Source: Hyphomonas adhaerens MHS-3
GTDB lineage: Bacteria > Pseudomonadota > Alphaproteobacteria > Caulobacterales > Hyphomonadaceae
Assembly (NCBI RefSeq): GCF_000685235.1
Contig: NZ_ARYH01000002.1
Location: 1-64,000, forward strand
DNA: 64,000 bases
Direction of reading: 5' to 3'
Below are positions 1 to 11,209 of the stretch, piece after piece; positions within the stretch are counted from its first letter, which is position 1; each line of letters begins with the position of its first letter. The translations under genes were made by a program, and so were the position numbers. Below the pieces are notes generated by a model that searched no databases, was not told the DNA's origin, and saw nothing but the letters and a program-made list of their open reading frames with translations.

Positions 1-32
1 AAAAGGCCGCCCAAACAGGGCGGCCTTTTTTT
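1..32. terminator. Rho-independent terminator of an upstream gene
   Basis: A perfect 8-bp GC stem (GGCCGCCC at 5-12 with GGGCGGCC at 18-25) closes a five-base loop. It is flanked by AAAA on the left and a run of seven T on the right. The flanks make it usable from either strand; the T run favours plus-strand termination of a gene left of the window. Confidence 0.9.
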
Positions 33-73
33 GTTTTTATGGTTCGGGCGTCAAAAACAGCGTTTCGCTGACG

Positions 74-97
74 CTCCCCGCTTGCGGTGGCGGGGAG
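74..97. other. GC-rich hairpin before tRNA-Trp
   Basis: CTCCCCGC (74-81) pairs perfectly with GCGGGGAG (90-97) around an eight-base loop, and TTT follows. It could be a second terminator, a processing signal ahead of the tRNA or a copy of a dispersed intergenic hairpin. The window holds no second copy that I can see. Confidence 0.4.
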
Positions 98-124
98 TTT
101 GGGGCAAACCCTCACCTCGCCTGA

Positions 125-200
125 AGGGGTATAGCTCAGTTGGTAGAGCATCGGTCTCCAAAACCGAGGGTCGCGGGTTCGAGTCCTGCTGCCCCTGCCA
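125..200 (+). tRNA. tRNA-Trp (anticodon CCA)
   Basis: The 76-base sequence folds as a cloverleaf. The acceptor stem is AGGGGTA (125-131) with TGCCCCT (190-196), including one T-G wobble. A D-arm with TAGCTCAGTTGGTAGAGC follows. The anticodon stem TCGGT/ACCGA carries a loop CTCCAAA that reads CCA, and the T-loop is GGTTCGAGTCC. The discriminator G and the CCA end are encoded. In many proteobacteria this tRNA precedes secE-nusG; here the next gene is tex. Confidence 0.97.
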
Positions 201-228
201 GGCAAATTTCCGAAAATCAGAGCCTGGT

Positions 229-252
229 GCACACCGCGTTCGCGGCGTGTGC
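229..252 (+). terminator. Possible terminator hairpin after tRNA-Trp
   Basis: GCACAC-CGCG (229-238) pairs with CGCG-GC-GTGTGC (241-252), leaving a two-base bulge on the 3' side. The tract after it (GTATTCTTCT) is only moderately T-rich, so termination here is plausible but weak. Confidence 0.4.
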
Positions 253-391
253 GTATTCTTCTGTGCAATCCGCAAAATATTTGTCCCGCCGCGTCCAAGC
301 GTAAACGAGGTGTGAACGATTTCCGGTGAATTGATCGGGTCCTGCGCCGTCAGGCGTATCCGTCAATTCCAGCCAGAAAGGCGCTCGCTTC

Positions 392-2671
<2,280 letters not shown>

Positions 2672-2726
2672 GGGTGGACGCCGCCCGGCCCATGCGGCCT
2701 AATGACCTCCATATCGGGAGGCACAG

Positions 2727-4343
2727 TTGAACGGTTCGGCAGATCTGGACGGCGAGTACGACTACATCATTGTGGGCGCAGGCTCAGCTGGCTGCGTTGT
2801 GGCCAACCGGCTCTCTGAATCCGGTAAGCGGCGTGTACTGCTGCTGGAAGCGGGCGGACGGGACAACTGGATCTGGTTCCACATTCCGGTGGGATATTTG
2901 TTTGCCATCGGGAATCCGCGATCCGACTGGATGTTCGAGACGGTAACGGAGCCTGGCCTCAACGGCAGGAAACTGAACTATCCGCGTGGAAAGGTGCTGG
3001 GCGGCTCGTCTGCCATTAACGCCATGATCTCCATGCGCGGACAGGCGGCGGATTATGACCATTGGAAAAGTCTCGGCCTGCCGGGCTGGGGCTGGGAGGA
3101 TGTCCTGCCGGTGTTCCGCCGGATTGAAGATCACTTCCTGGGCGAGAGCGAAGCGCACGGCACAGGTGGTGAGTGGCGCGTCGAGGCGCCCCGCGTGCGC
3201 TGGGGCATTCTGGATGCCGTTCGCGAGGCGGCTCGGGAGATGGGCGTTGAGCCGGTTGATGATTTCAATACCGGGAATAACGAAGGCTCCTCCTATTTTC
3301 ATGTGAACCAGAAGAAGGGCCTGCGCTGGTCTGCGGCACGAGGGTTCCTGAAGCCAGCTCTGGCGCGGCAGAACCTGCGTGTCGAGACGGGGTGCCTGAC
3401 GGACAGACTGGTTCTGGAAGATGGGCGGGCCGTGGCAGTTGATTTCCTTCAGGATGGCCAGCGTCGGCGGGCGCACTGCAAGGGGGAGGTCGTCCTCTGT
3501 GCTGGCGCAATCGGGTCGGTGCAAATTCTTCAACGCTCCGGTATCGGGCCGGGGGAGGTATTGAAGGAGGCGGGCATTGCGGTGCAGGTTGACCGGCCGG
3601 GCGTTGGCCGGAACCTGCAGGACCATTTGCAGCAGCGCGCGATTTACAGGGTCTCCGGCGCGCGGACGCTGAATGAGACCTATCACAATCTTTTCAGGCG
3701 AGGGCTGATGGGGCTGGACTATGCGTTGCGCCGGCGGGGTCCGCTCACCATGGCGCCGTCGCAACTGGGCATTTTTATGCGCTCAGACCCTGACCAGACG
3801 CGGGCGAATATCGAATTCCACGTCCAGCCGCTGTCGCTCGACAAATTTGGCGACCCGTTGCACCGGTTTCCGGCCATCACGGTGAGCGCCTGCAACTTGC
3901 GGCCAACCTCGAGGGGAGAGGTCCGGATTTCTTCGGCCGATCCTGCAGCGAAGCCCGTTATCGCGCCAAGTTATCTGTCTACTGAGGAGGACCGGAAGGT
4001 CGCGGCGGACGCTATTCGGGTCACGCGGAGACTTATGCGCCAGGCGGCGATGGCGCCGTTTGATCCGGAGGAATTCCTGCCCGGTCCGGCTGTCGGCGAT
4101 GACGATGCGGCGCTGGCGCAGGCGGCTGGAGACATCGGAACGACGATATTTCATCCCGTCGGTACGGCCCGGATGGGGCGTCAGGATGATCCGATGGCCG
4201 TGGTGGACAAGGATTTGCGTGTCGCAGGCGTGGAGGGCCTCCGCGTGATCGATGCATCCGTTATGCCCACGATCACGTCCGGCAATACAAATACGCCGAC
4301 AATCATGATTGCAGACAAGGTCGCCCGGGAGATGACGGCATGA
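2727..4343 (+). CDS. GMC-family FAD-dependent oxidoreductase (choline dehydrogenase-like)
   Basis: GMC enzymes oxidise an alcohol to an aldehyde or lactone using FAD. The N-terminus has the dinucleotide-binding motif DYIIVGAGSAGCVVANRL followed by LLLEAGG. The GMC signature PRGKVLGGSSAINAM follows. The C-terminal active-site pair is His476 (HPVGTARMG) and Asn520 (SGNTNTPT), the 44-residue spacing typical of the family. Length (538 aa) is normal. The start is TTG, supported by GGGAGG five bases upstream; no better ATG exists. The stop overlaps the alpha-glucosidase start as ATGA, so the two are probably translated together. This suggests a sugar or sugar-alcohol substrate rather than choline, but sequence alone does not fix the substrate. 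Confidence 0.9.
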   Translation: MNGSADLDGEYDYIIVGAGSAGCVVANRLSESGKRRVLLLEAGGRDNWIWFHIPVGYLFAIGNPRSDWMFETVTEPGLNGRKLNYPRGKVLGGSSAINAMISMRGQAADYDHWKSLGLPGWGWEDVLPVFRRIEDHFLGESEAHGTGGEWRVEAPRVRWGILDAVREAAREMGVEPVDDFNTGNNEGSSYFHVNQKKGLRWSAARGFLKPALARQNLRVETGCLTDRLVLEDGRAVAVDFLQDGQRRRAHCKGEVVLCAGAIGSVQILQRSGIGPGEVLKEAGIAVQVDRPGVGRNLQDHLQQRAIYRVSGARTLNETYHNLFRRGLMGLDYALRRRGPLTMAPSQLGIFMRSDPDQTRANIEFHVQPLSLDKFGDPLHRFPAITVSACNLRPTSRGEVRISSADPAAKPVIAPSYLSTEEDRKVAADAIRVTRRLMRQAAMAPFDPEEFLPGPAVGDDDAALAQAAGDIGTTIFHPVGTARMGRQDDPMAVVDKDLRVAGVEGLRVIDASVMPTITSGNTNTPTIMIADKVAREMTA

Positions 4344-5944
4344 GCGAGTCAGAACGACCCTGGTGGCGCGGCGCCGTCCTGTACCAGATCTATCCGCGGT
4401 CCTATCTCGATACCAATGGGGATGGCATAGGCGATCTGCCGGGGATTACGCAGAAGCTGGATTATATCGCCTCGCTCGGCGTGGATGGCATCTGGATCTC
4501 TCCTTTCTTCGCGTCGCCGATGAAGGATTTCGGCTATGATGTCTCAGACTATTGTGCCGTCGATCCGATCTTCGGCGCGCTGGAAGACTTTGACCAGCTT
4601 CTGGACCGTGCGCATGGATATGGGCTGAAGGTGATTATCGATCAGGTCTACGCTCACACATCGGATGAACATGCCTGGTTCACGGAATCCCGCCAGAGCC
4701 GGAATAATCCGAAGGCGGACTGGTATGTGTGGCAGGATCCGAAACCGGACGGGACACCGCCGAATAATTGGCAGGCCGTATTCGGCGGCGCCGCGTGGAC
4801 ATGGGATGCCCGGCGCCAGCAATATTTCTTGCATAATTTTCTACCCGAACAGCCGCAGCTGAATGTGCACAATCCGGACGTTCAGGACGCCTTGCTGGCG
4901 ACAGCGCGTTTCTGGCTGGACCGGGGCGTGGACGGCTTCCGGCTGGATGCGATCAACTTCGCCATGCACGACAGGGCCTTCCGCGACAATCCGCCGTGGG
5001 ATCCGGCGGGCAGAACGATCTCCCGTCCGTTTGATCTGCAACGGCGGGAGTTTAATCAGTCCCAGCCGGAGGTTCCGGAATTCCTGAAGCGCGTTCGCGA
5101 ACTGACAGACGAATACGGTGACCGCTACACCGTTGCCGAAGTCGCGAGTGACAACCCCTTGCCGACAATGCGGTCTTATACTCAGGGGGATGACCGGCTG
5201 ACCGCAGCCTACAGTTTCGATTTCCTGTATGCGCAGACATTGACGGCCAAACGCGTTCGCAGGTCGCAAGGCAACTGGACCGGATCACTGGAAGAGGGAT
5301 GGCCGTCTTGGGAGTTTTCGAACCATGACGCGCCGCGCTGCGTCAGCCGATGGTATGATGGGCCGGACAGGCCCCGGTTTGCGAAACTCACAAACGCGCT
5401 GCTGCTTTGCCTGCGGGGAAATCCGATCCTGTATCAGGGGGAGGAGCTGGGCCTGACGCAGGTGGATGTGCCGTTCGAGGCGCTGCAGGACCCGGAAGCC
5501 ATCGCGAACTGGCCGCGGACGCTGGGGCGCGACGGCGCGCGGACGCCGATGCCCTGGGAAGAAGGTGCCCCGAATGCAGGTTTCTCGCAGGCCAAACCCT
5601 GGTTGCCGGTGGGCGCGGACCATCCCCGCCTGTCGGTTGGTGTGCAGGAGGAAGACCGGGAATCTGTCTTGAACTTCACGCGAAGATTACTGGATATCCG
5701 CAAGGGGAGCCCGGCCCTGAAATGGGGGGATGTCTCTTTTGTCGAAAGTCCGGAGCCGTTGCTCATCATGGTCCGCTCCTCCGACACTGAAACGGTGACC
5801 TGTCTCTTCAATCTCGGTGCTTCTTCCGTCGAGATTCCGGAAGCGGTTCAATTGGACGGCACCGTTCTGATTCAGTCCGAAGGGCTGGAGACGCCGCTGG
5901 GCAGGGATTTGCCGCCATATTCATTCGTGATCCTGAGGCGCTGA
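4340..5944 (+). CDS. GH13 alpha-glucosidase
   Basis: This is a retaining glycoside hydrolase of family 13, oligo-1,6-glucosidase/alpha-glucosidase type, that would release glucose from short alpha-glucosides. The N-terminal block WWRGAVLYQIYPRSY and the first conserved region (DQVYAHTSDEH) are typical. The catalytic residues are readable: nucleophile Asp203 in GFRLDAINF, acid/base Glu267 in TVAEVASDNP and transition-state Asp330 in SNHDAPR. The 534-residue length fits. I see no signal peptide, so the enzyme is probably cytoplasmic and acts on imported oligosaccharides. It overlaps the GMC gene by four bases and lies just upstream of the glucose-oxidising operon, which would consume its product. 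The exact linkage preference cannot be read. Confidence 0.93.
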   Translation: MSESERPWWRGAVLYQIYPRSYLDTNGDGIGDLPGITQKLDYIASLGVDGIWISPFFASPMKDFGYDVSDYCAVDPIFGALEDFDQLLDRAHGYGLKVIIDQVYAHTSDEHAWFTESRQSRNNPKADWYVWQDPKPDGTPPNNWQAVFGGAAWTWDARRQQYFLHNFLPEQPQLNVHNPDVQDALLATARFWLDRGVDGFRLDAINFAMHDRAFRDNPPWDPAGRTISRPFDLQRREFNQSQPEVPEFLKRVRELTDEYGDRYTVAEVASDNPLPTMRSYTQGDDRLTAAYSFDFLYAQTLTAKRVRRSQGNWTGSLEEGWPSWEFSNHDAPRCVSRWYDGPDRPRFAKLTNALLLCLRGNPILYQGEELGLTQVDVPFEALQDPEAIANWPRTLGRDGARTPMPWEEGAPNAGFSQAKPWLPVGADHPRLSVGVQEEDRESVLNFTRRLLDIRKGSPALKWGDVSFVESPEPLLIMVRSSDTETVTCLFNLGASSVEIPEAVQLDGTVLIQSEGLETPLGRDLPPYSFVILRR

Positions 5945-5993
5945 CCCATCAGGCGAGTTCTGCTTGTCATGACGGTCCGCCGTCCGCTAATAG

Positions 5994-6013
5994 AAAAGAC
6001 AACGTTGTAATTT
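5994..6013. promoter_or_regulatory. LacI-type palindrome upstream of zwf
   Basis: ACAACGTTGT at 5999-6008 is a perfect 10-bp palindrome centred on CG. Mismatched GA/AA steps and then AAA/TTT arms extend the symmetry to 20 bp. A central CG within an A/T-flanked dyad is typical of LacI/GalR-family operators. It lies in the 281-bp gap before zwf, about 220 bases from the start codon, so it would act near an upstream promoter. The regulator is not in the window. Confidence 0.4.
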
Positions 6014-6225
6014 TTCCCGACATGAATTCAGAGAGGTTCTGATTGGTCCCGCAAATATCGCTTCGCTGCAAGAAACTGCGTGACTTCATCGGGGGTGATT
6101 GCGTGCAAATCTACTGAAAGATTGGGCGAATGAGGGATCGTGGGAGAAACCTCGCACCAAAATTTCTCAGCGCTTCCGGAATGCACTAACAAGAATACCG
6201 AACATCCGCGTGAAAGGAGCGCGAC

Positions 6226-7695
6226 ATGGCCAAATTCATACCGGTCGATCCCTTCGACATCGTTATTTTCGGGGGAACGGGTGACCTGTCCCGCCGGAAG
6301 CTCCTGCCGGCGCTCTTCCACAGGTGGCTCGACGGCCAGATTCCCGAGAATAGTGCCATCGTCGGAACGGCCCGGTCCGATCTCGACGACAAGGCCTATC
6401 GTGCAATGGCGCGTGACGCATGTGAGAAGGCCACAGGTGAAAACTGGGACGACAAGGAATGGAAAAAGTTCGAGAAGCTGATCCATTACGTCTCGATTGA
6501 CGCGACCAGCGCCAAAGCCGACTGGCCGACGCTGAAATCCAAACTGACCATGGATGGTGAGCGGGCCTGCGTTTTCTATCTGGCGACCGCGCCCAGCCTG
6601 TATGTCGCCATCTGCAACGCGCTCGGCCGGGAAGGTCTGGCGGAAGGGAACACCCGCGTTGTGCTTGAGAAGCCGATCGGGACGGATCTCGAATCGGCCC
6701 GGGCGATCAATGATGGGGTCGGCGCCGTATTCTCCGAACGCCAAGTGTTCCGCATCGACCATTATCTTGGCAAGGAAACGGTCCAGAATCTGATGGTTTT
6801 GCGGTTCGGCAATATCCTGTTCGAGCCGCTCTGGTCACGAAACTATATCGATCACGTCCAGATCACGGTCGCGGAAGACCTCGGCCTGGAGGGACGTGCC
6901 GACTACTATGACCGCTCCGGTGCTTTGCGTGACATGGTGCAGAACCATATGCTGCAGCTGCTTTGCCTCACGGCGATGGAACCGCCGAACCAGCTGGAGG
7001 ATGATGACGTCCGCACAGAGAAGATCAAGGTGCTCAATGCGCTGATGCCGATTCACGGAGAAGCTGCGAAAAAGCAAACTGTGCGTGGCCAGTACAAGGC
7101 GGGCATGAAGGGGGGAGAAGCTGTCCGGGGCTATGCGGATGAGCTATCCGGCGAAGACAAGAGCGATACCGAGACCTTTGTTGCGATCAAGGCCGGGATC
7201 GACAATTGGCGGTGGGCCGGCGTGCCGTTTTATTTGCGCACCGGCAAGCGGATGTCTCACCGTCATTCCGATATTGTGATCCAGTTCAAGAAAACGCCGC
7301 ATTCCCTGTTTGGCGAAGGTAATGATATGGCGAACAGGCTGGTGATCCGCCTGCAGCCGGACGAAGGTGTGCGCCTGTTCGTGCAGATCAAGGAGCCCGG
7401 ACCCGGCGGCCTGCGCGTCAAGTCCATGCCGCTGAACCTTTCTTATGCGGAGAGTTTCACGGTGCGCTATCCAGATGCCTATGAGCGCCTGCTGATGGAT
7501 GTGGTGCGCGGCAACCTGTCCCTGTTCATGCGCAAGGATGAAGTTGAAGCTGCCTGGGCGTGGGTCGACTCTCTCATCGAGGCCTGGGAGCAGGCCGGCG
7601 ATGCACCAGAGCCGTATCCGGCTGGGAGCGATGGCCCACTGGCCGCGGCCATGCTGATGGACCGTGACGACCGGGCCTGGTGGGAAGGATTGTAG
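6226..7695 (+). CDS. zwf: Glucose-6-phosphate 1-dehydrogenase
   Basis: Zwf oxidises glucose-6-phosphate to 6-phosphogluconolactone with NAD(P)+, the entry to the Entner-Doudoroff and pentose phosphate routes. The N-terminal nucleotide-binding motif is GGTGDLSRRKLLPAL. The active-site signature RIDHYLGKE lies at residues 176-184 and includes the catalytic His179 and the substrate-binding lysine. The 489-residue length is standard. The ATG start has AAAGGAG about eight bases upstream. It is the first gene of a five-gene run in which spacing to pgl is four bases, so co-transcription is very likely. The 281-bp leader contains the LacI-type dyad described separately. Confidence 0.98.
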   Translation: MAKFIPVDPFDIVIFGGTGDLSRRKLLPALFHRWLDGQIPENSAIVGTARSDLDDKAYRAMARDACEKATGENWDDKEWKKFEKLIHYVSIDATSAKADWPTLKSKLTMDGERACVFYLATAPSLYVAICNALGREGLAEGNTRVVLEKPIGTDLESARAINDGVGAVFSERQVFRIDHYLGKETVQNLMVLRFGNILFEPLWSRNYIDHVQITVAEDLGLEGRADYYDRSGALRDMVQNHMLQLLCLTAMEPPNQLEDDDVRTEKIKVLNALMPIHGEAAKKQTVRGQYKAGMKGGEAVRGYADELSGEDKSDTETFVAIKAGIDNWRWAGVPFYLRTGKRMSHRHSDIVIQFKKTPHSLFGEGNDMANRLVIRLQPDEGVRLFVQIKEPGPGGLRVKSMPLNLSYAESFTVRYPDAYERLLMDVVRGNLSLFMRKDEVEAAWAWVDSLIEAWEQAGDAPEPYPAGSDGPLAAAMLMDRDDRAWWEGL

Positions 7696-7699
7696 ACGG

Positions 7700-8410
7700 A
7701 TGAAGCATGAGCTGACCCGCTTCGACACGCGCGATGCCGCGCTGGATTTCGCCGCTAGATTTGTTGCTGGCGGGCTTGAGCGTGCCATCACTGACCGGGG
7801 GCGTGCAGATTTCATGACGTCCGGCGGTTCTACGCCGGGGCCGTTGTTTGACCGGCTTTCGGATTGGGACCTGCCATGGGAATGCGTGAGTGTCGGTCTG
7901 GTGGATGAACGCTGGGTGCCGCTGAACCACGATTTTTCCAATGAGGCGCTGGTTCGGACGCGTCTGCTGAAGGGGCGTGCGGGGGCGGCAGGGCTCATCC
8001 CGATGAAGACCAGCGCAGCCGAGCCCGGCGAAGTGGTGGCAGACAGAAACGCAGCTTATGCACCGCATTGCGCGCCGGCAGATGTGCTGCTGCTCGGAAT
8101 GGGCGGCGACGGACACACGGCGAGCTGGTTTCCCGGGTCCAAAGGACTGGAGGCCGCGCTGGCGCCCGCGAACGATGAAACAATTGCAGCGATTGATGCA
8201 ACCGGTTGCCCCGGTGCGGGGTTGAATACTCAGCGGCTGACACTAACCGGACCGGCGGTCACGTCCGCGCGCATGGCGTTGATGTTGCTGTTCGGTGATG
8301 AGAAGCTGGACATTCTGGAGCGCGCGCTCGTGTCAGACCCGCTCGACATGCCGGTCCGTTACGCCATCGATAAACTCGGTCCGCGTCTCACAATCATATG
8401 GGCACCCTAG
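7700..8410 (+). CDS. pgl: 6-phosphogluconolactonase
   Basis: Pgl hydrolyses 6-phosphogluconolactone, the Zwf product, to 6-phosphogluconate. The 236-residue protein shows the family landmarks FMTSGGSTPGPLFD (sugar-phosphate loop) and VSVGLVDERWVPLNHDFSN. Near the middle is the block LLGMGGDGHTASWFPGS, and ARMALMLLFGDEKL comes near the end. I chose the ATG at 7700 because GGAAGGA lies ten bases upstream and the protein then begins where homologues do; an in-frame ATG 36 bases earlier would overlap zwf. The stop codon abuts the edd start directly. Confidence 0.95.
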   Translation: MKHELTRFDTRDAALDFAARFVAGGLERAITDRGRADFMTSGGSTPGPLFDRLSDWDLPWECVSVGLVDERWVPLNHDFSNEALVRTRLLKGRAGAAGLIPMKTSAAEPGEVVADRNAAYAPHCAPADVLLLGMGGDGHTASWFPGSKGLEAALAPANDETIAAIDATGCPGAGLNTQRLTLTGPAVTSARMALMLLFGDEKLDILERALVSDPLDMPVRYAIDKLGPRLTIIWAP

Positions 8411-10243
8411 ATGACCAAACTGCACCCGAAAATCGCCGAAGTGACAGAACGCATTCGTCTGAGATCTGCAGAGCCACGCGCAGCCTATCTTGAAATGATC
8501 CGTTCACGGCGCCCGAAAGGGTTTGCCCGCCAGCGGCTCACAGAAGGAAACCTGGCGCACGCATCGGCCGGGTGCGCCGTGATAGAAAAGACCCATCTTC
8601 TCGGCGCTGGCTGGCCGAACATCGGTATCATCACAGCCTATAATGATATGCTGTCGGCGCATGCGCCGTTCGAGCACTATCCGGAACTCATCCGCGAAGG
8701 CGCGCGCGAAGTGAATGCCGTGGCCCAGGTGGCTGGCGGTGTTCCGGCGATGTGCGATGGGGTCACGCAAGGCCAGCAGGGAATGGAGCTGTCGCTGTTT
8801 TCGCGGGATGTCATCGCGATGGCATCTGCGGTGGGCCTCAGCCATGATGTCTTCGACGCGGCCCTGCATCTCGGGGTCTGTGACAAGATCGTTCCCGGTC
8901 TTGTCATTGCGGCGCTGCGCTTTGGCTGGATACCGTCCATATTCGTCCCGGCCGGACCGATGCCGTCAGGCCTTCCGAATCCCGAAAAGATCCGTATCCG
9001 GCAGTTGTTCGCCGAAGGCAAGGTGGATCGCAGCGCATTGCTGGAAGCGGAGGCGGAAAGCTACCACGCGCAGGGCACCTGCACATTCTACGGAACGGCC
9101 AACTCCAATCAGATGCTGATGGAGGTCATGGGTTTCCACCTTCCGGGCGCGGCGTTCACCAATCCCGGCACGCCGCTTCGTACGGCGCTGACAAAGGCTG
9201 CTGCGCACCGTGCGGCCGAGATCACGGCGCAGGGAGATAATTATTTGCCCGCGGGCGAAATCATAGATGAGCGCTCCATCGTCAACGGCATCGTCGGGCT
9301 GATGGCGACCGGCGGGTCCACCAATCATGCGCTCCACATCCCGGCCATGGCCGCTGCGGCCGGCCTTGTCGTGACGCTGGAGGACTTTGAAGATATCAGC
9401 CACGTCACGCCCTTGCTGACCCGGATCTATCCGAATGGCCCCGCAGACGTGAATCATTTCCACGCGGCGGGTGGCATGGGGTTCATTGTACGTGAACTCC
9501 TTGGGGCGGGTCTGCTCAATGGTGACGCACAAGGCGTGGCAGGGCCAATCTCTGATTACTCTCATGAGCCGTTCCTGGATGGTGACAAGGTGGCGTGGCG
9601 CCCGGCACCGGAGGAAAGCGGCGACCTGGAGATCATCCGGCCTGCCAGCGATCCATTTTCTTCTGATGGGGGGCTTCGATTGATGACGGGTCCGCTGGGG
9701 CGTGGGGTTTCCAAGGTCTCTGCCGTCAAACCGGAGAAACGGGTGCTCGAGGCGCCGGCCATGGTATTCGAATCCCAGGAGGCTCTGAAGGAAGCGTTCG
9801 AGGCGGGCCGCCTGGATCGCGACTTTGTCGCTGTTGTCCGCTTTCAGGGGCCGGCGGCAAACGGCATGCCGGAACTTCATAGTCTGACGCCGCCTCTGGG
9901 GGTCTTGCAGGACAGGGGATTCAAGGTGGCACTGGTGACAGATGGCCGAATGTCAGGGGCCAGCGGCAAGGTGCCGTCGGCAATTCATGTCAGCCCGGAA
10001 GCCGCGCGCGGCGGCCCGCTCGCGCGCGTCCGTGATGGCGACATGATCGTTTTCGATGCGGAAAACGGAACGCTCGATATCAAAGTCGACCCGTCAGAAT
10101 TTGCGGCACGTGAACCGGCCGAGTTCCGGCCGAATACGTCCTCGGTTGGGTTGGGCCGCGAGATGTTTTCCTATTTCCGCCAGATGAGCGGAACTGCGGA
10201 TACGGGTGCAAGCCAGTTCGATTTCGTTGCCGAGGGGGACTGA
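8411..10243 (+). CDS. edd: Phosphogluconate dehydratase
   Basis: Edd converts 6-phosphogluconate to 2-keto-3-deoxy-6-phosphogluconate (KDPG), the committing step of the Entner-Doudoroff pathway. At 610 residues it matches the ILVD/EDD family. Iron-sulfur ligand segments are visible as [28 protein letters not shown] and [15 protein letters not shown]. The C-terminal [21 protein letters not shown] block is also characteristic. It begins on the base after the pgl stop, which implies translational coupling. No gnd gene is present in this cluster, so the local design is Entner-Doudoroff only. Confidence 0.97.
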   Translation: MTKLHPKIAEVTERIRLRSAEPRAAYLEMIRSRRPKGFARQRLTEGNLAHASAGCAVIEKTHLLGAGWPNIGIITAYNDMLSAHAPFEHYPELIREGAREVNAVAQVAGGVPAMCDGVTQGQQGMELSLFSRDVIAMASAVGLSHDVFDAALHLGVCDKIVPGLVIAALRFGWIPSIFVPAGPMPSGLPNPEKIRIRQLFAEGKVDRSALLEAEAESYHAQGTCTFYGTANSNQMLMEVMGFHLPGAAFTNPGTPLRTALTKAAAHRAAEITAQGDNYLPAGEIIDERSIVNGIVGLMATGGSTNHALHIPAMAAAAGLVVTLEDFEDISHVTPLLTRIYPNGPADVNHFHAAGGMGFIVRELLGAGLLNGDAQGVAGPISDYSHEPFLDGDKVAWRPAPEESGDLEIIRPASDPFSSDGGLRLMTGPLGRGVSKVSAVKPEKRVLEAPAMVFESQEALKEAFEAGRLDRDFVAVVRFQGPAANGMPELHSLTPPLGVLQDRGFKVALVTDGRMSGASGKVPSAIHVSPEAARGGPLARVRDGDMIVFDAENGTLDIKVDPSEFAAREPAEFRPNTSSVGLGREMFSYFRQMSGTADTGASQFDFVAEGD

Positions 10244-10246
10244 TCG

Positions 10247-11209
10247 TTGAGTGAAGATGTTTTGGTGGGAGATGTCGGCGGAACACATGTCCGCTTTGCC
10301 ATCGCCCGCCGGCAGGACGGCAGGATTGTCGCCGATAATTTCGAGAAATTTGCGGGCGATGATTTCGCCCGGTTTGACGACGTGTTGCGTGCCTATCTGG
10401 ACCGGACACATGCGCGTGTCGGCCAGGCTTGTTTCGCCATGGCGGGCCCTGTGCAGCACGGCAGCGTGACGCTTACCAATCGCGGCTGGCATGTTTCCGA
10501 ACAGGAATTGCAGGCCGGGTTCGGCTTCGACGACGTTCGTCTCATCAATGATTTCACGGCGATGGCGCGCGCGGTACCCGAGTTCGAACACTGCAGTTTC
10601 GAATCGATCCTGCCGGGAGAACCGGAACCGGAAGCCCCAAAGATTGTTGCAGGGCCGGGAACCGGGTTCGGGGTCGCGACGCTGTTCCATGACTGCGGCA
10701 ACTGGCATGTGCTGACCGGAGAGGGCGGACACATCGCCTTTGCCCCCCGCACAGACCTTGAATGGCAATTGAACAAGATCCTGCTTCAGAAATTCGGATA
10801 CGTGTCGAACGAACTTGTGTCGTCCGGCACGGGACTGGCGCCGGTGCATGAAGCTTTCTGCGAAATATATGACCGTCCGGTTGAGGATCTGTCGCCTGCC
10901 GAAATGCGGAAGCGCGCAGATGAAGGCGATCAGATGTTCTACCAGCTCATCCTCATTCGCGCCTGTACGGTGATGGGCGCTGTGGGCGATCTCACGCTGG
11001 CCAATGGCGCATTGGGCGGCGTCGTGCTGGCGGGCGGCGTGACGGAACGGATTGTCGATTTCCTCAAAACGCCCGAAGCCATTGAACGCTTTCGAGAGCG
11101 CGGACCAATGAGCGGTTTTCTCGAGAAATGCCCGGTCGTGCTAATGCATGATCCGGAAGCGCCGTTGATCGGCGCGGCGGCCTACTACGATCAGGAGCTA
11201 CGGACATGA
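10247..11209 (+). CDS. glk: Glucokinase
   Basis: Glucokinase phosphorylates free glucose with ATP and feeds Zwf. The phosphate-binding motif VGDVGGTHVRFAI near residues 7-19 and the second motif AGPGTGFGVA place it in the Pfam glucokinase family rather than the ROK family. Length (320 aa) is normal. The start is TTG, preceded by GAGGGGG at 10232-10238 inside the end of edd. The gene overlaps eda by four bases (ATGA). Its place beside a predicted alpha-glucosidase and the Entner-Doudoroff enzymes fits a route from intracellular glucose. Confidence 0.95.
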   Translation: MSEDVLVGDVGGTHVRFAIARRQDGRIVADNFEKFAGDDFARFDDVLRAYLDRTHARVGQACFAMAGPVQHGSVTLTNRGWHVSEQELQAGFGFDDVRLINDFTAMARAVPEFEHCSFESILPGEPEPEAPKIVAGPGTGFGVATLFHDCGNWHVLTGEGGHIAFAPRTDLEWQLNKILLQKFGYVSNELVSSGTGLAPVHEAFCEIYDRPVEDLSPAEMRKRADEGDQMFYQLILIRACTVMGAVGDLTLANGALGGVVLAGGVTERIVDFLKTPEAIERFRERGPMSGFLEKCPVVLMHDPEAPLIGAAAYYDQELRT

